Below the pieces are notes generated by a model that saw only the letters and a list, made by a program, of their open reading frames with translations, had not been told where the DNA came from and made no database searches. Of a DNA stretch of 64,000 nucleotides, positions 34,354 through 42,132 are shown piece by piece. Position 1 is the first letter of the stretch, and every line of letters starts with the position of its first letter. Made by a program: the position numbers and the translations under genes. Origin of the DNA: Pseudomonas sp. GCEP-101 (lineage in GTDB: Bacteria > Pseudomonadota > Gammaproteobacteria > Pseudomonadales > Pseudomonadaceae); contig NZ_CP104011.1 in assembly GCF_025133575.1 (NCBI RefSeq), positions 3,356,965-3,420,964 of the forward strand, written 5' to 3'.

Positions 34354-34964
34354 TGAGCCTTCTTTCTCCTCTCAGCGTTCAGCGTGTACGAGAAAAACTC
34401 GCCGCTGCGCGCCTGTCGTTCCGCCTGATGCACAAGGCGCTGGCCGATGGTTTCGCAGATGCAGCGCGCCGATTCCACGAGGAAGGGCGGATGGAGCTTG
34501 CCTCCGCACGTTTGACCGTTGAAGCCAATCGCGATGACGACATTCTTCCTTCTATGCGGTGCCTGTTCTCCGTCGCCGTGATTCATCCGCGTCTGCCTAC
34601 TGATCGCGAGGTGACTTCCGATGCTGTCGAAGTACGTCCGTCAACCTCACGCCCCGGACTGCGACTGCTCTGTTTGCTGGTCCCGTCGCGAACTGGCAAA
34701 GCCCGCAGCCTCCCAGTTCACACCCTGCACCGAGTGCCGCCCTACGCGAGTCTTCACGGTCGTTACTACGATGGCCAAGGTTGCGGGAGTGTGGCGCTCG
34801 ATCCACTCGACGTACCGGGTGGAACCGGGTTTTACCTGCGCGAAACACATGCCCGCGCTCCGTCCGCCGAAGTACTGGCACGTTATCTACGACAGCGGCA
34901 AGCCGACTCCCTTCGTGCCGATCCGAGATCCCTTCGAGTTGGAGGCCTGAGCCATGCACACTGA
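34353..34964 (+). CDS. Phage protein of unknown function; 3' part overprinted or frameshifted
   Basis: GTG 34353 has an excellent AGGAGG 7 bases upstream, so translation surely begins here. The first 85-90 residues (VREKLAAARLSFRLMHKALA, then RFHEEGRMELASARLTVEAN) look like a real helical protein. Beyond about 34615 the frame runs inside the 109-residue cysteine protein, and its composition (R, L, S, P rich) looks like a shadow. Either the gene is really about 90 residues and a frameshift has removed its stop, or a long overlap is genuine. The end coordinate is therefore uncertain. Confidence 0.5.
   Translation: MSLLSPLSVQRVREKLAAARLSFRLMHKALADGFADAARRFHEEGRMELASARLTVEANRDDDILPSMRCLFSVAVIHPRLPTDREVTSDAVEVRPSTSRPGLRLLCLLVPSRTGKARSLPVHTLHRVPPYASLHGRYYDGQGCGSVALDPLDVPGGTGFYLRETHARAPSAEVLARYLRQRQADSLRADPRSLRVGGLSHAH
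34621..34950 (+). CDS. Cysteine-rich phage protein, putative zinc binding
   Basis: 109 residues with Cys14, Cys16, Cys19, Cys36 and Cys39 (CDCSVC and CTEC), suggesting a zinc ribbon. GAGG lies 9 bases before the ATG. Codons end mostly in G or C, supporting this frame over the overlapping one. It occupies the position of a small conserved gene of unknown function in Pf phages. Confidence 0.75.
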   Translation: MLSKYVRQPHAPDCDCSVCWSRRELAKPAASQFTPCTECRPTRVFTVVTTMAKVAGVWRSIHSTYRVEPGFTCAKHMPALRPPKYWHVIYDSGKPTPFVPIRDPFELEA

Positions 34965-35181
34965 CGCCGCCTTCAACCTTACCTTGCTGGTTGCTCTTCT
35001 CACCTGCGTTGGCTTTCCGCTGATGTGCGTGGCCCACGAAATTTCGAAGTGGGCCGACCGCCATAGCCGCATCCAGGCCAATCAGGTCCAGGGCCGCCGC
35101 ACCGGCTTGTCCGAACGCGCTTTCCCGTTCGGTCAAACGGAGCGCCGGGCGAAGCGCACCCTTGACCGTCCCCCTCCCTGA
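34954..35181 (+). CDS. Small phage membrane protein
   Basis: 75 residues with one hydrophobic segment (NLTLLVALLTCVGFPLMCVA, residues 8-27) followed by a basic tail. It starts 4 bases after the cysteine-rich gene. Small single-span proteins occur at this place in Pf phages; function not known. Confidence 0.7.
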   Translation: MHTDAAFNLTLLVALLTCVGFPLMCVAHEISKWADRHSRIQANQVQGRRTGLSERAFPFGQTERRAKRTLDRPPP

Positions 35182-35403
35182 ATAGCCTCCGCTCGGGAGT
35201 GAGGGGCAGCTTCACCGCCCCGCGCTCCTGAGCCCTCGGCGGCGAGAGCGGGATGACAAGGGCAGAGCCCTTGGTGTTTCGAACCTCGCCACCCGCACCA
35301 CCGCAAAACCCTGGCACCACCACACCCGCTGAAAGACGGCCACCAACGCGCCCAATTTGCAGCAGCGGGCCAACTCATGCCCGAAAAGGCAAAGGAGCTT
35401 CAG

Positions 35404-35820
35404 ATGAACATGTTTGCAACCACTGGCGGCGTAGTCGAACTCTGGGTCACCAAGACCGACACCTACACCTCCACGAAGAGCGGCGAGATCTTCGCCAGCG
35501 TCCAGGCCATCTCCCCGATCCCGGAAACCGCTCGCGGCAACGCCAAGGGTTTCGAGATCAGCGAATACAACGTTGAGCCGACCCTGCTGGATTCCATCGT
35601 CTTCGAAGGCGCTCCGGTGCTCTGCAAGTTCGCCAGCGTCGTTCGCCCGACCCAGGACCGTTTCGGCCGCACCACCAATACCCAGGTGCTGACCGAACTG
35701 CTGGCCGTGGGCAAAGAAGCCAGCGCGCCGACTCCGGCCGCCCGTCCCGCCGCTCAGCCGCAAGCCCAGCGCCCGACTCAGCCCACCGCTGAGAAACCCT
35801 CCGACAGCAGCAAGTCCTGA
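35404..35820 (+). CDS. ssDNA-binding protein, Pf1 gene V type
   Basis: 138 residues that begin MNMFATTGGVVELWVTKTDT and continue with the conserved KGFEISEYNVEPTLLDSIVF, as I recall for the Pf1 ssDNA-binding protein. The C-terminal 35 residues are a P/A/Q-rich tail, as in Pf1. It coats single-stranded phage DNA before assembly. The frame is open to ATG 35377, but AAGGAG sits 7 bases before ATG 35404. Confidence 0.95.
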   Translation: MNMFATTGGVVELWVTKTDTYTSTKSGEIFASVQAISPIPETARGNAKGFEISEYNVEPTLLDSIVFEGAPVLCKFASVVRPTQDRFGRTTNTQVLTELLAVGKEASAPTPAARPAAQPQAQRPTQPTAEKPSDSSKS

Positions 35821-35836
35821 GGGGGAGGGTAGGTAG

Positions 35837-36058
35837 ATGAAAGCGCCGCTCCGTTTCGCCTTCGGCTGGGTTCTGTACGTGGCAATCCTCTGCGCCGTAT
35901 CGCCTGCCGTGCGTGCGGTGCGCGAGTTCCTCGAACCCTACCCGCTGGATTCCGTGATCGCAGTGGTCGCGGCGGCGTTCGCCTTCTTCGGTATTTGGTG
36001 GTTCGTCCTGCGCTCCTTCTGGAGCTGGTGCGACCGCCCCCGCAAGGAGGCCCGCTGA
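35837..36058 (+). CDS. Small phage membrane protein (position of Pf PfsE)
   Basis: 73 residues with two hydrophobic segments (FAFGWVLYVAILCAVSPAV and SVIAVVAAAFAFFGIWWFVL) and a basic end. In Pf4 the gene at this position encodes the superinfection-exclusion protein PfsE, which blocks type IV pili. Equivalence here rests on position only. GAGGGTAGG precedes the ATG. Confidence 0.75.
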   Translation: MKAPLRFAFGWVLYVAILCAVSPAVRAVREFLEPYPLDSVIAVVAAAFAFFGIWWFVLRSFWSWCDRPRKEAR

Positions 36059-36059
36059 C

Positions 36060-36311
36060 ATGTCAGGCGTGGTTGCCATTCAGGTCTGCACCAGCTGGGC
36101 GTCCGCGGCGGACGGCCTCATGCAGTGCCAGCGCATCGAGTGGCAACAGGCCTATCTGATTCCGCCCGAGGCCGCTGGAGCAATTGAAATCCTGGTCAAC
36201 GGCGGGTTCTCCCTGGAGGCCTTCAGCATCGGTGCTGCGGGCGTTCTCGGGGCATTCGTGACGGGGCTTTTAACTGGCTGGGTCGCGTCACTTCTTCGTA
36301 AAGCCAAGTAG
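36060..36311 (+). CDS. Small phage protein, minor virion protein candidate
   Basis: 83 residues. The N-terminal half is polar with two Cys (VCTSWASAADGLMQCQRIEW); the C-terminal half has a membrane segment (IGAAGVLGAFVTGLLTGWVA) ending in a basic RKAK. It lies one base after the previous gene and 12 before coaB, fitting a structural or assembly protein of the Pf virion. Confidence 0.75.
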   Translation: MSGVVAIQVCTSWASAADGLMQCQRIEWQQAYLIPPEAAGAIEILVNGGFSLEAFSIGAAGVLGAFVTGLLTGWVASLLRKAK

Positions 36312-36323
36312 AGAGGAAACACC

Positions 36324-36575
36324 ATGAACGCCATGAAACAACAGATCGCCAAGTTCAACCCGGTCCGCTCGTTCCGCAACCTGTGCATTGCCGGCACCGT
36401 CACCGCCGTGACTTCGGTGCCGGCCTTCGCCGCCAGCGTCATCGACACCAGCGCGGTGGAACAGGCCATCACCGACGGCAAGTCGGACATGTCCAACATC
36501 GGCGGCTACATCGTTGGTGCCTTGGTCATCCTCGCGGTCGCCGGCCTGATCTACAGCATGTTGCGCAAGGCGTAA
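36324..36575 (+). CDS. coaB: Major coat protein (CoaB, gene VIII) of Pf-type phage
   Basis: An 83-residue precursor. A leader ending PAFA is cleaved to release a 47-residue mature protein starting ASVIDTSAVEQAITDG. Its membrane and core helix IGGYIVGALVILAVAGLIYS ending MLRKA matches Pf1 as I remember it. The mature protein forms the helical virion sheath. AGAGGA precedes the ATG. Confidence 0.97.
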   Translation: MNAMKQQIAKFNPVRSFRNLCIAGTVTAVTSVPAFAASVIDTSAVEQAITDGKSDMSNIGGYIVGALVILAVAGLIYSMLRKA

Positions 36576-36653
36576 GTGCTCTGGTCGGTGTGGTTGGGGG
36601 CGTTCTTCGCCGGCGCCTTCATCACTGGGTACCGCTGCGGCGAATTCTTCTAA
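36576..36653 (+). CDS. 25-residue hydrophobic phage peptide
   Basis: A GTG-started frame directly abutting the coaB stop (TAAGTG), reading VLWSVWLGAFFAGAFITGYR followed by CGEFF and a stop. AAGG within the coaB 3' end can serve as ribosome binding site. A single membrane segment of this size next to the coat gene suggests a tip protein analogous to gVII/gIX. Short, so confidence is limited. Confidence 0.6.
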   Translation: MLWSVWLGAFFAGAFITGYRCGEFF

Positions 36654-36678
36654 CTCCACTCACGTGGCCGAACCTGGA

Positions 36679-36703
36679 CCCCGCTTCGGCGGGGTTCTTT
36701 TTT
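36679..36703 (+). terminator. Terminator after the coat-protein genes
   Basis: CCCCGC-TTC-GGCGGGG followed by TTCTTTTTT. Filamentous phages usually have a terminator at this point, giving high expression of coat genes and lower expression of the adsorption and assembly genes. Confidence 0.85.
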
Positions 36704-36718
36704 CCCGGACGAATTCAC

Positions 36719-37903
36719 ATGCGAATCCCCGTCTTCCTCGTTTTGCTTTGTGCCTGCTGCTCAGCTGCCGCTCAGGACTATTACTGGATGACTGGTGGAC
36801 AGGCTTCGACACGGGCTGACTCCCCGGATGCATCTTGCCGACTACTGGTCGCTCAGCAGGGGAGCACCTTGGTCCGTATCTACAAGCTGCAGGACACCTG
36901 GTGGCGCTGTAGCCTGAAGTCTGCCGGAAGTTCGCAAGCGAATGATCTGGACATCAGCCGCTATGGCGATAGCTGCCCGGCCAACCATGAGTTCGATCCC
37001 ACTACCGGCAGTTGCGTCGCGACAAAGCCTACCGACGCTGAGTGCAAAACTCGCGACGCCTACACCCAGATCGTTCAGTTCTCCTTCGTTGATGGCCAGG
37101 CCGTTATCTCGGTAGATCCCGAGGTAAAGGACCAGTGCATCTACGAACCCGGCGAGCCGAAAAACTGCACCAGCACTCAGTGTGAATTCGACATGTCGCC
37201 GTCCGGCAACGACGACATGAGCGATAACCCGGAGAACCCGGACCAGCAACTGCAGGACTACTTGGACGAGCTCGCCAAGAAGTTCGATTGCGTGAAGACC
37301 GTCAACGGCACGGTCGGCTGCACCAACGCTCAGCAGACCCCGCCCGACGTCGACCCCGAAGACAAATGTTTCCCCGGCTATTCATGGTCCGGCACCACGT
37401 GCGTCGCCACGCCCGGTGGCCCCGCTGAAAACAACAACAGCGGCAGCGGCTCCGGTGGTGGCAACAACGGCGGTAACACGGGGGGCGGCAGCGAGGGTGG
37501 AACCAACCCCGGCACGGGCGGCGGCGACGGCGGCAGCGACGGCGGTGGCAATTCCGGTGGCGGCAGTGATAACGGCACCGATGGCGGCGACGGCCCGAGC
37601 GAATCCCTGGAGCAGCCCAAGCAAGGCAGTTGGGATGAAGCGCTCGAAGAGTGGGACGCCAAGGTCGAAGAGGCCAAGGAGCAGTTCCGCGACAAGATCA
37701 AAGAGAACGCCGATCAGCTCAAAGGCGTGTTCGATGTGAACCTCGGCGAGGGCGGCGGCAAGCTCCCTTGCGACACTTTCACCGTGTGGAAGAAGCCCGT
37801 CAGCCTCTGCTTCACCGCCTATGAAGAAAAACTTTCCTACCTGCGCTACGCGCTGATGTTCATGGCATCGGTGCTGGCTGCGTTCGCCATCTTGAAGGAG
37901 TGA
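36719..37903 (+). CDS. coaA: Minor coat/adsorption protein (CoaA, gene III type)
   Basis: 394 residues. A signal peptide (MRIPVFLVLLCACCSAAAQ) is followed by a cysteine-containing N-terminal domain, a glycine/asparagine/serine-rich linker (about 238-298, for example GSGSGGGNNGGN) and a C-terminal domain with two Cys and a terminal membrane segment (LRYALMFMASVLAAFAILKE). This is the pIII layout: receptor binding at the N-terminus, virion anchor at the C-terminus. For Pf phages the receptor is normally a type IV pilus. It follows the coat terminator. Confidence 0.93.
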   Translation: MRIPVFLVLLCACCSAAAQDYYWMTGGQASTRADSPDASCRLLVAQQGSTLVRIYKLQDTWWRCSLKSAGSSQANDLDISRYGDSCPANHEFDPTTGSCVATKPTDAECKTRDAYTQIVQFSFVDGQAVISVDPEVKDQCIYEPGEPKNCTSTQCEFDMSPSGNDDMSDNPENPDQQLQDYLDELAKKFDCVKTVNGTVGCTNAQQTPPDVDPEDKCFPGYSWSGTTCVATPGGPAENNNSGSGSGGGNNGGNTGGGSEGGTNPGTGGGDGGSDGGGNSGGGSDNGTDGGDGPSESLEQPKQGSWDEALEEWDAKVEEAKEQFRDKIKENADQLKGVFDVNLGEGGGKLPCDTFTVWKKPVSLCFTAYEEKLSYLRYALMFMASVLAAFAILKE

Positions 37904-37907
37904 TCTT

Positions 37908-38264
37908 ATGGAATGGCTCTCCAGCTTCTTTGACCAGATCATCCTGTTCTTCCAGTGGATCTGGGACTTCATGACCCAAGGGATCTACGACTTCATCAAG
38001 GATGGCTTCGTCGTGGCCACCAAGTGGGCGATGTACAGCGCGCTCCAGGGATTCCTGTTCCTGCTCGATGTCAGCTACACCGTGGCGCGCGAGCTGATCG
38101 ACAGCCTGGGCGTCTCCAACATGGTCCGCTCCATGTACGCCACGCTCCCGGGCCCGCTGGCGGCCGCGCTGCAATTCCTCGGCGTACCGCAAGCCCTGAA
38201 CATTCTGTTCTCCGCCCTGGCCACGCGCTTCTGCATGCGCTTCGTGCCGTTCATAGGGAGGTGA
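37908..38264 (+). CDS. Gene VI-like minor virion protein (DUF2523 type)
   Basis: 118 residues, hydrophobic, with an N-terminal amphipathic start (MEWLSSFFDQIILFFQWIWD) and membrane segments at about 40-60 and 95-112. This is the conserved partner between coaA and zot in Pf phages, corresponding to pVI at the virion end. It begins 4 bases after coaA. Confidence 0.85.
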   Translation: MEWLSSFFDQIILFFQWIWDFMTQGIYDFIKDGFVVATKWAMYSALQGFLFLLDVSYTVARELIDSLGVSNMVRSMYATLPGPLAAALQFLGVPQALNILFSALATRFCMRFVPFIGR

Positions 38265-38271
38265 GTGAATT

Positions 38272-39567
38272 ATGTCGATCAAGATTCACCACGGCCCCAA
38301 CGGCTCGTACAAAACCTCCGGCGCGATTCAGGACGATGCCGTCCCCGCGCTCAAGGAAGGCCGCGTCATTATCACCAACGTCCGGGGCTTCACCTTGGAA
38401 CGGGCCTACACCGTCTTCCCTGATCTCCCCAACACCGCGCAGATCATCAACCTCGATCTCGAATCGCTGGCCGACCTCGAAAAGATGCGCACGTGGTTTC
38501 AGTGGGCGCCGCGGGGCGCGTTCCTGATCTTCGACGAAACCCAGTTGCTGTTCCCCAAGTCCTGGCGCGAACGTGATCTGGAAAAGTTCGACTTCCCTGG
38601 CGGTCCCGAGGCGGCGCACGAAGCGGATCGGCCTATGGGCTGGCTGGATGCCTGGACTCGGCACCGGCACTTCAACTGGGACATCGTCCTCACCACCCCG
38701 AACATCAGCTACATCCGCGACGACATCCGCATGACCTGCGAGATGGCCTACAAGCATTCCAACCTCGCAGTGATCGGCATCCCCGGCCGGTACAAGGAGG
38801 CCCAGCATGACGCCCAGCTCAACCGACCACCCGCTGACGGCACCATCGTCGAATACAAGCGAATCCGAAAGCAGACCTTCCGCCTCTACCAATCCACTGC
38901 CACCGGCAAAACCCAGGACACCAAGGCAGGGAAAAGCCTGCTCCGGTCGCCTAAGTTGGTTCTTCTACTGGCACTGCTGGCCGGCACTATTGGCTTTGTT
39001 AGCTATATGGGGCCTCTCAAGGTCGTGGGTGGTGGGGCTCAGCAAAGCCCTGATCCTGCCCATCCTCAGCAAAGCGCTCCACCTCATCCTCAAGGGACTG
39101 CTGTACCTGCTCCAGCGCCTGCTGCTGCGCGTAGCACTCTTCCTGCTGGTGCTGTTTTTGGCCAACCAAGTGTTTCGACTCTTCCACTAGCTGAGCACCC
39201 CTTCGCCGGGCGGCAGATCGTCGTGGCCGGCGTGGTGAAGGGAGATAAACAGGGCGAGCAGTTCGGCAAGAAAGGCGCGCTCTACATGTTCGCCATCACC
39301 GACAGCGAAGGGCGCCGGCTGATGCTCAATTCGCAACAGCTGAGCGAGTCCGGCTACCGCGTGCGGCCCCGGTCAGAGTGCGTCGCCGAGCTGTTCTATC
39401 AGAGCTACCACGAAACCATCGTGTGTGCGGGAGCCCTCCCCAGGCTGGCGCAAACGCCCCCTACACAGCCCGTCGTAGTCACTGCCGCCCCGGCAGAACC
39501 CAGCACGCCGAATCTCACCATCGTCCCCGACTCCGAATACCCCGCACGCCCTTGGAGGACTCAATGA
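38272..39567 (+). CDS. zot: Zot-like assembly ATPase (gene I type)
   Basis: 431 residues. The N-terminal cytoplasmic ATPase has Walker [10 protein letters not shown] (residues 7-15) and Walker [10 protein letters not shown] (about residue 83). A membrane segment follows at about 222-242 ([20 protein letters not shown]), then a proline/alanine-rich stretch and a periplasmic domain. It drives virion assembly and export. Oddity: between about 38950 and 39190 codon use in this frame is poor (third-position GC falls sharply) while the +1 frame is good; see the overprinted ORF at 38807-39190. Confidence 0.93.
   Translation: MSIKIHHGPNGSYKTSGAIQDDAVPALKEGRVIITNVRGFTLERAYTVFPDLPNTAQIINLDLESLADLEKMRTWFQWAPRGAFLIFDETQLLFPKSWRERDLEKFDFPGGPEAAHEADRPMGWLDAWTRHRHFNWDIVLTTPNISYIRDDIRMTCEMAYKHSNLAVIGIPGRYKEAQHDAQLNRPPADGTIVEYKRIRKQTFRLYQSTATGKTQDTKAGKSLLRSPKLVLLLALLAGTIGFVSYMGPLKVVGGGAQQSPDPAHPQQSAPPHPQGTAVPAPAPAAARSTLPAGAVFGQPSVSTLPLAEHPFAGRQIVVAGVVKGDKQGEQFGKKGALYMFAITDSEGRRLMLNSQQLSESGYRVRPRSECVAELFYQSYHETIVCAGALPRLAQTPPTQPVVVTAAPAEPSTPNLTIVPDSEYPARPWRTQ
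38807..39190 (+). CDS. Candidate overprinted membrane protein inside zot (+1 frame)
   Basis: A 127-codon frame fully inside zot. ATG 38807 is preceded by AAGGAGG with a 6-base spacer, among the strongest ribosome binding sites in the window. Residues 1-45 are polar; 50-127 are extremely hydrophobic and leucine-rich with interspersed K/R (for example [20 protein letters not shown]). By hand count in 39026-39187 (54 codons) third-position GC is about 45/54 in this frame against 13/54 in the zot frame. That points to selection on this frame. Function unknown; a membrane-active assembly, exclusion or lysis-like peptide is possible. Expression is not shown. Confidence 0.5.
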   Translation: MTPSSTDHPLTAPSSNTSESESRPSASTNPLPPAKPRTPRQGKACSGRLSWFFYWHCWPALLALLAIWGLSRSWVVGLSKALILPILSKALHLILKGLLYLLQRLLLRVALFLLVLFLANQVFRLFH

Positions 39568-39674
39568 CCCTGCATGGCCTGATCAACGCCCTTGGGCTGC
39601 TCGCATTCGCGTATGCGCTCGGCTTCCTCACCGCGCTGCAGGTGATGCAGCCGGTCGGAGCGTTTCCGTTTTGA
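39564..39674 (+). CDS. 36-residue phage membrane peptide
   Basis: [20 protein letters not shown] continues with a hydrophobic stretch and ends VGAFPF. TTGGAGG lies 5 bases before the ATG and the start overlaps the zot stop codon (ATGA). A single-span protein between zot and the origin region. Confidence 0.7.
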   Translation: MTLHGLINALGLLAFAYALGFLTALQVMQPVGAFPF

Positions 39675-39791
39675 GTCGGCGAGCCGCGCCGCCGGCCGGG
39701 AGCGCCAGGCACGAGCGGTAGGCCGAAGGCGCGGCCGACGACCCTGTAACACGTCGGATAACCCAGTTACTCATTGGATAGCATTGGATAG
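39675..39791 (+). other. Putative phage replication origin region
   Basis: A long hairpin: GTCGGC-(GAGC)-CGCGCC at 39675-39690 pairs with GGCGCGGCCGAC at 39728-39739, with an inner CGGCC/GGCCG stem. It is followed by the perfect tandem repeat CATTGGATAG CATTGGATAG (39772-39791), 10 bases before the replication initiator gene. Filamentous phages place the origin and packaging hairpins in the gap before the replication gene, so this is the best candidate. The nick site cannot be assigned. Confidence 0.45.
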
Positions 39792-39800
39792 GTTTGAATC

Positions 39801-41096
39801 ATGACTAAGGCAGCAGAACACCAGATTCGCGCAGTACTTCAGGAAGACGGGCAGTTCTTCGAGTCGCCCAAAGGGCGCATCTTTTTCAGCAGTAGGGCAG
39901 GGGAGTTCACCGACCTTTCCGGGGTGCGTCTGTTGCGCTGCGGCGTGGATACGGTCCGGCAGTTGTACAACGGCCTGATTCGGCCCGAGGTTATGGCGAT
40001 CTTCGATGAGCCGGAAGACATCGTGGAGTTCGCCGGCTACCAGTGGGCCAAGGGCCGTGTTGGTCGCGACTCCGGCTACCAGTACCGGCTACAGAACGCC
40101 GATATGGGTCTGATCCTGCTGATCAAGAACCATAACGTGAAGCTGGAGAACATCGGCCCACATCTGAAGATCGAAGTGTCACCACATGCCCTGGATGGCG
40201 CTGATCCAGCGATCCTGCAAGGCGTGCTCGATGACTTGGCCGCAGGCGTGCTCTCAGCCTGCGAAACCAATCAATGCGCGGTGCATCTTGCGCTTGACGT
40301 GCAGGGTTGGACGCCTCCGTCTGACTTGGTGGATCGCATGCATTGCCGGTCCCGGCGTGTTCGCCAAATCAGTGGCATCGAGCGCATCGAGTTCGATGGC
40401 AACGCCTCGGTCTACGGCCGTGGTGAAACGTACATGTTCGGCTCGGCTAGCGGTCTGCAACTGAGCATCTACAACAAGACGCTCCAAGCCCGGGCGACCG
40501 ACAAACTCGACTACTGGGAAAACGTCTGGGCCTCCCTGAACGGTGATCCCTTCGGTGATGGCGAACCCGCCTTCAACCCGCTGGAAACGGTGTGGCGTAT
40601 CGAATTCCGCTTCCACCATTCGGTGGTACAGCAGTTCTCCGAAGGATCCACGATGACTTCGGGCGAGGTGATCGGCTGCCGTACCTACGCGGGCCTGTGC
40701 CCGCATCTGCAAGGCCTGTGGGGCTACGCCTGTGAGAACTTCCGGTTGTTGGATAGTGCGAAGGAGTTCAATCCGTTCTGGTCGCTCATCACCCTGGACA
40801 CCCAGGTGCAGGTAGAGGCCGATCCGCTCATTGATCGCACTGAATATCGCCGCTACTACAAGACAGCTCAGGGTTTCTCGGGGAAGAACTGCGAGATGTT
40901 CCTGGGCCAGTTCGCCAGCCTGATTGCACGGGAGCGCGTACCACCAAAAAAAGCCCTTGAGGTCGGGAGAACGCTTCCCTTCTGGCACGTGATCGAAGAT
41001 CACTACACCGCCAAGGGCTACAGCACTCGCGACCTCGAAAGGCACGTTATTGGGCTCATTAATGATCGGTACTTGAAGCGGGGGTACGCGATCTAA
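39801..41096 (+). CDS. Phage replication initiation protein (Pf gene II type)
   Basis: 431 residues, the usual size for Pf replication initiators. Recognisable segments are YQWAKGRVGRDSGYQYRLQN, HNVKLENIGPHLKIEVSPHA, and the C-terminal RRYYKTAQGFSGKNCEMFLG. It should nick the replicative form to start rolling-circle synthesis. Catalytic tyrosines cannot be picked with confidence. Its TAA overlaps the integrase ATG by one base. Confidence 0.88.
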   Translation: MTKAAEHQIRAVLQEDGQFFESPKGRIFFSSRAGEFTDLSGVRLLRCGVDTVRQLYNGLIRPEVMAIFDEPEDIVEFAGYQWAKGRVGRDSGYQYRLQNADMGLILLIKNHNVKLENIGPHLKIEVSPHALDGADPAILQGVLDDLAAGVLSACETNQCAVHLALDVQGWTPPSDLVDRMHCRSRRVRQISGIERIEFDGNASVYGRGETYMFGSASGLQLSIYNKTLQARATDKLDYWENVWASLNGDPFGDGEPAFNPLETVWRIEFRFHHSVVQQFSEGSTMTSGEVIGCRTYAGLCPHLQGLWGYACENFRLLDSAKEFNPFWSLITLDTQVQVEADPLIDRTEYRRYYKTAQGFSGKNCEMFLGQFASLIARERVPPKKALEVGRTLPFWHVIEDHYTAKGYSTRDLERHVIGLINDRYLKRGYAI

Positions 41097-42088
41097 TGGC
41101 GATCACCAAGCTGGAGGATGGGCGCTGGTTCGTCGACGTCGAACCCATTAAGGGGAAACGCTTCCGCAAGCGGTTCAAGACCAAGGGCGAGGCTCAACGC
41201 TTCGAAGCTTCGGTACGTGCGAAGCTGGCAGTGACACCGGAGTGGAATCCCAGGCCGAAGGACACACGCCGACTGTCTCAGCTCATTGAGCGTTGGTATG
41301 AGCTCCACGGGCACGCAATCACCAGCGGGCGTCGTCGTAAGAACATGCTGCTGTTCATCGCTGCGAAACTGGGGAATCCCATCGCTCAGACGTTTACCGT
41401 CTCAGACTTGGTGGCACTGCGTAAGGTGGAATTGGAGGAGGGGGCGCTCCCGCGCTCGATCAACGTGCGTTACTCCTACCTCAAGTCCATCTATACCGAG
41501 CTGCGCCGGCTGGGTGACATCGACTATGCCAATCCCCTGGACACATTGAAGCCGCTGAAGCCTCAGCAGGAGGTGGTGTCGTTCCTGTCGAAAGCTCAGG
41601 TTGCGACCCTGGTGTCTGCGCTGCGGGACTATTCGACGTTCCCACACTTGGCGCTGATATCGGAGATTTGCTTGGCTACGGGAGCGAGATGGTCGGAGGC
41701 TCAACGTCTGACTTGGCCGATGGTTCGTGCCGGCTGTGTGGTGTTCGCCAATACCAAGTCGAAGCGTGTCCGCTCTGTGCCTATCTCCCAGGAGCTGCAA
41801 GACCGTCTTGAGGCCTACTTCGCCAAGAAAGATCGTTTCCCGTTCTGCCGAGAGGCATTCGCCCGTATGGTGAAACGCTGCGGTATCGAGCTACCGCGTG
41901 GCCAATGCACCCACGTCCTACGCCACACCTTCGCGTCTCACTTCATGATGAATGGCGGGAACATCCTGGCGCTCAAAGAGATCCTTGGGCATACGTCGCT
42001 AAACATGACGATGCGCTATGCCCATCTATCGCCAGAGTACTTACAAGATGCGGTAAAACTCAATCCTATATGCTTCATTAGTGATTAG
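41096..42088 (+). CDS. int: Tyrosine-family site-specific integrase
   Basis: 330 residues. Catalytic residues of the tyrosine recombinases are visible: Arg in CLATGARWSEAQRL, Lys in ANTKSKRVRSVPI, H-x-x-R in HVLRHTFASH, His in LGHTSLNMTMRYAHLS and the nucleophile Tyr in MRYAHLS. The N-terminal part is a short SAM-like core-binding domain preceded by an arm-binding-type segment. Translationally coupled to the replication gene. It should catalyse integration and excision of the prophage, perhaps of the whole island. Confidence 0.95.
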   Translation: MAITKLEDGRWFVDVEPIKGKRFRKRFKTKGEAQRFEASVRAKLAVTPEWNPRPKDTRRLSQLIERWYELHGHAITSGRRRKNMLLFIAAKLGNPIAQTFTVSDLVALRKVELEEGALPRSINVRYSYLKSIYTELRRLGDIDYANPLDTLKPLKPQQEVVSFLSKAQVATLVSALRDYSTFPHLALISEICLATGARWSEAQRLTWPMVRAGCVVFANTKSKRVRSVPISQELQDRLEAYFAKKDRFPFCREAFARMVKRCGIELPRGQCTHVLRHTFASHFMMNGGNILALKEILGHTSLNMTMRYAHLSPEYLQDAVKLNPICFISD

Positions 42089-42132
42089 ATTGACAGTTGA
42101 TGATATATGGTGTCGTATCGTTGGTTTGTGAG

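Larger units (their letters stand above)
33726..42088. mobile_element. Pf1-like filamentous prophage
   Basis: About 8.4 kb with the gene order of Pseudomonas Pf phages: leftward repressor, then rightward excisionase-like protein, small genes, gV ssDNA-binding protein, membrane proteins, CoaB, CoaA, gVI-like protein, Zot, replication initiator and tyrosine integrase. The CoaB mature sequence and the gV protein are close to Pf1 as I remember them. All essential gene types look intact, so it may be functional. Confidence 0.93.

Noticed and set aside
35182..35403. Possible gene or origin in the gap before gV
   Set aside because: The frames here are short and compositionally random. One GGGGC/GCCCC stem is present but nothing marks it as an origin, and the region before the replication gene is a better candidate.
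36383..36718. Extended start of coaA at 36383
   Set aside because: It would overlap coaB, the 25-residue peptide and the terminator. ATG 36719 begins a proper signal peptide.
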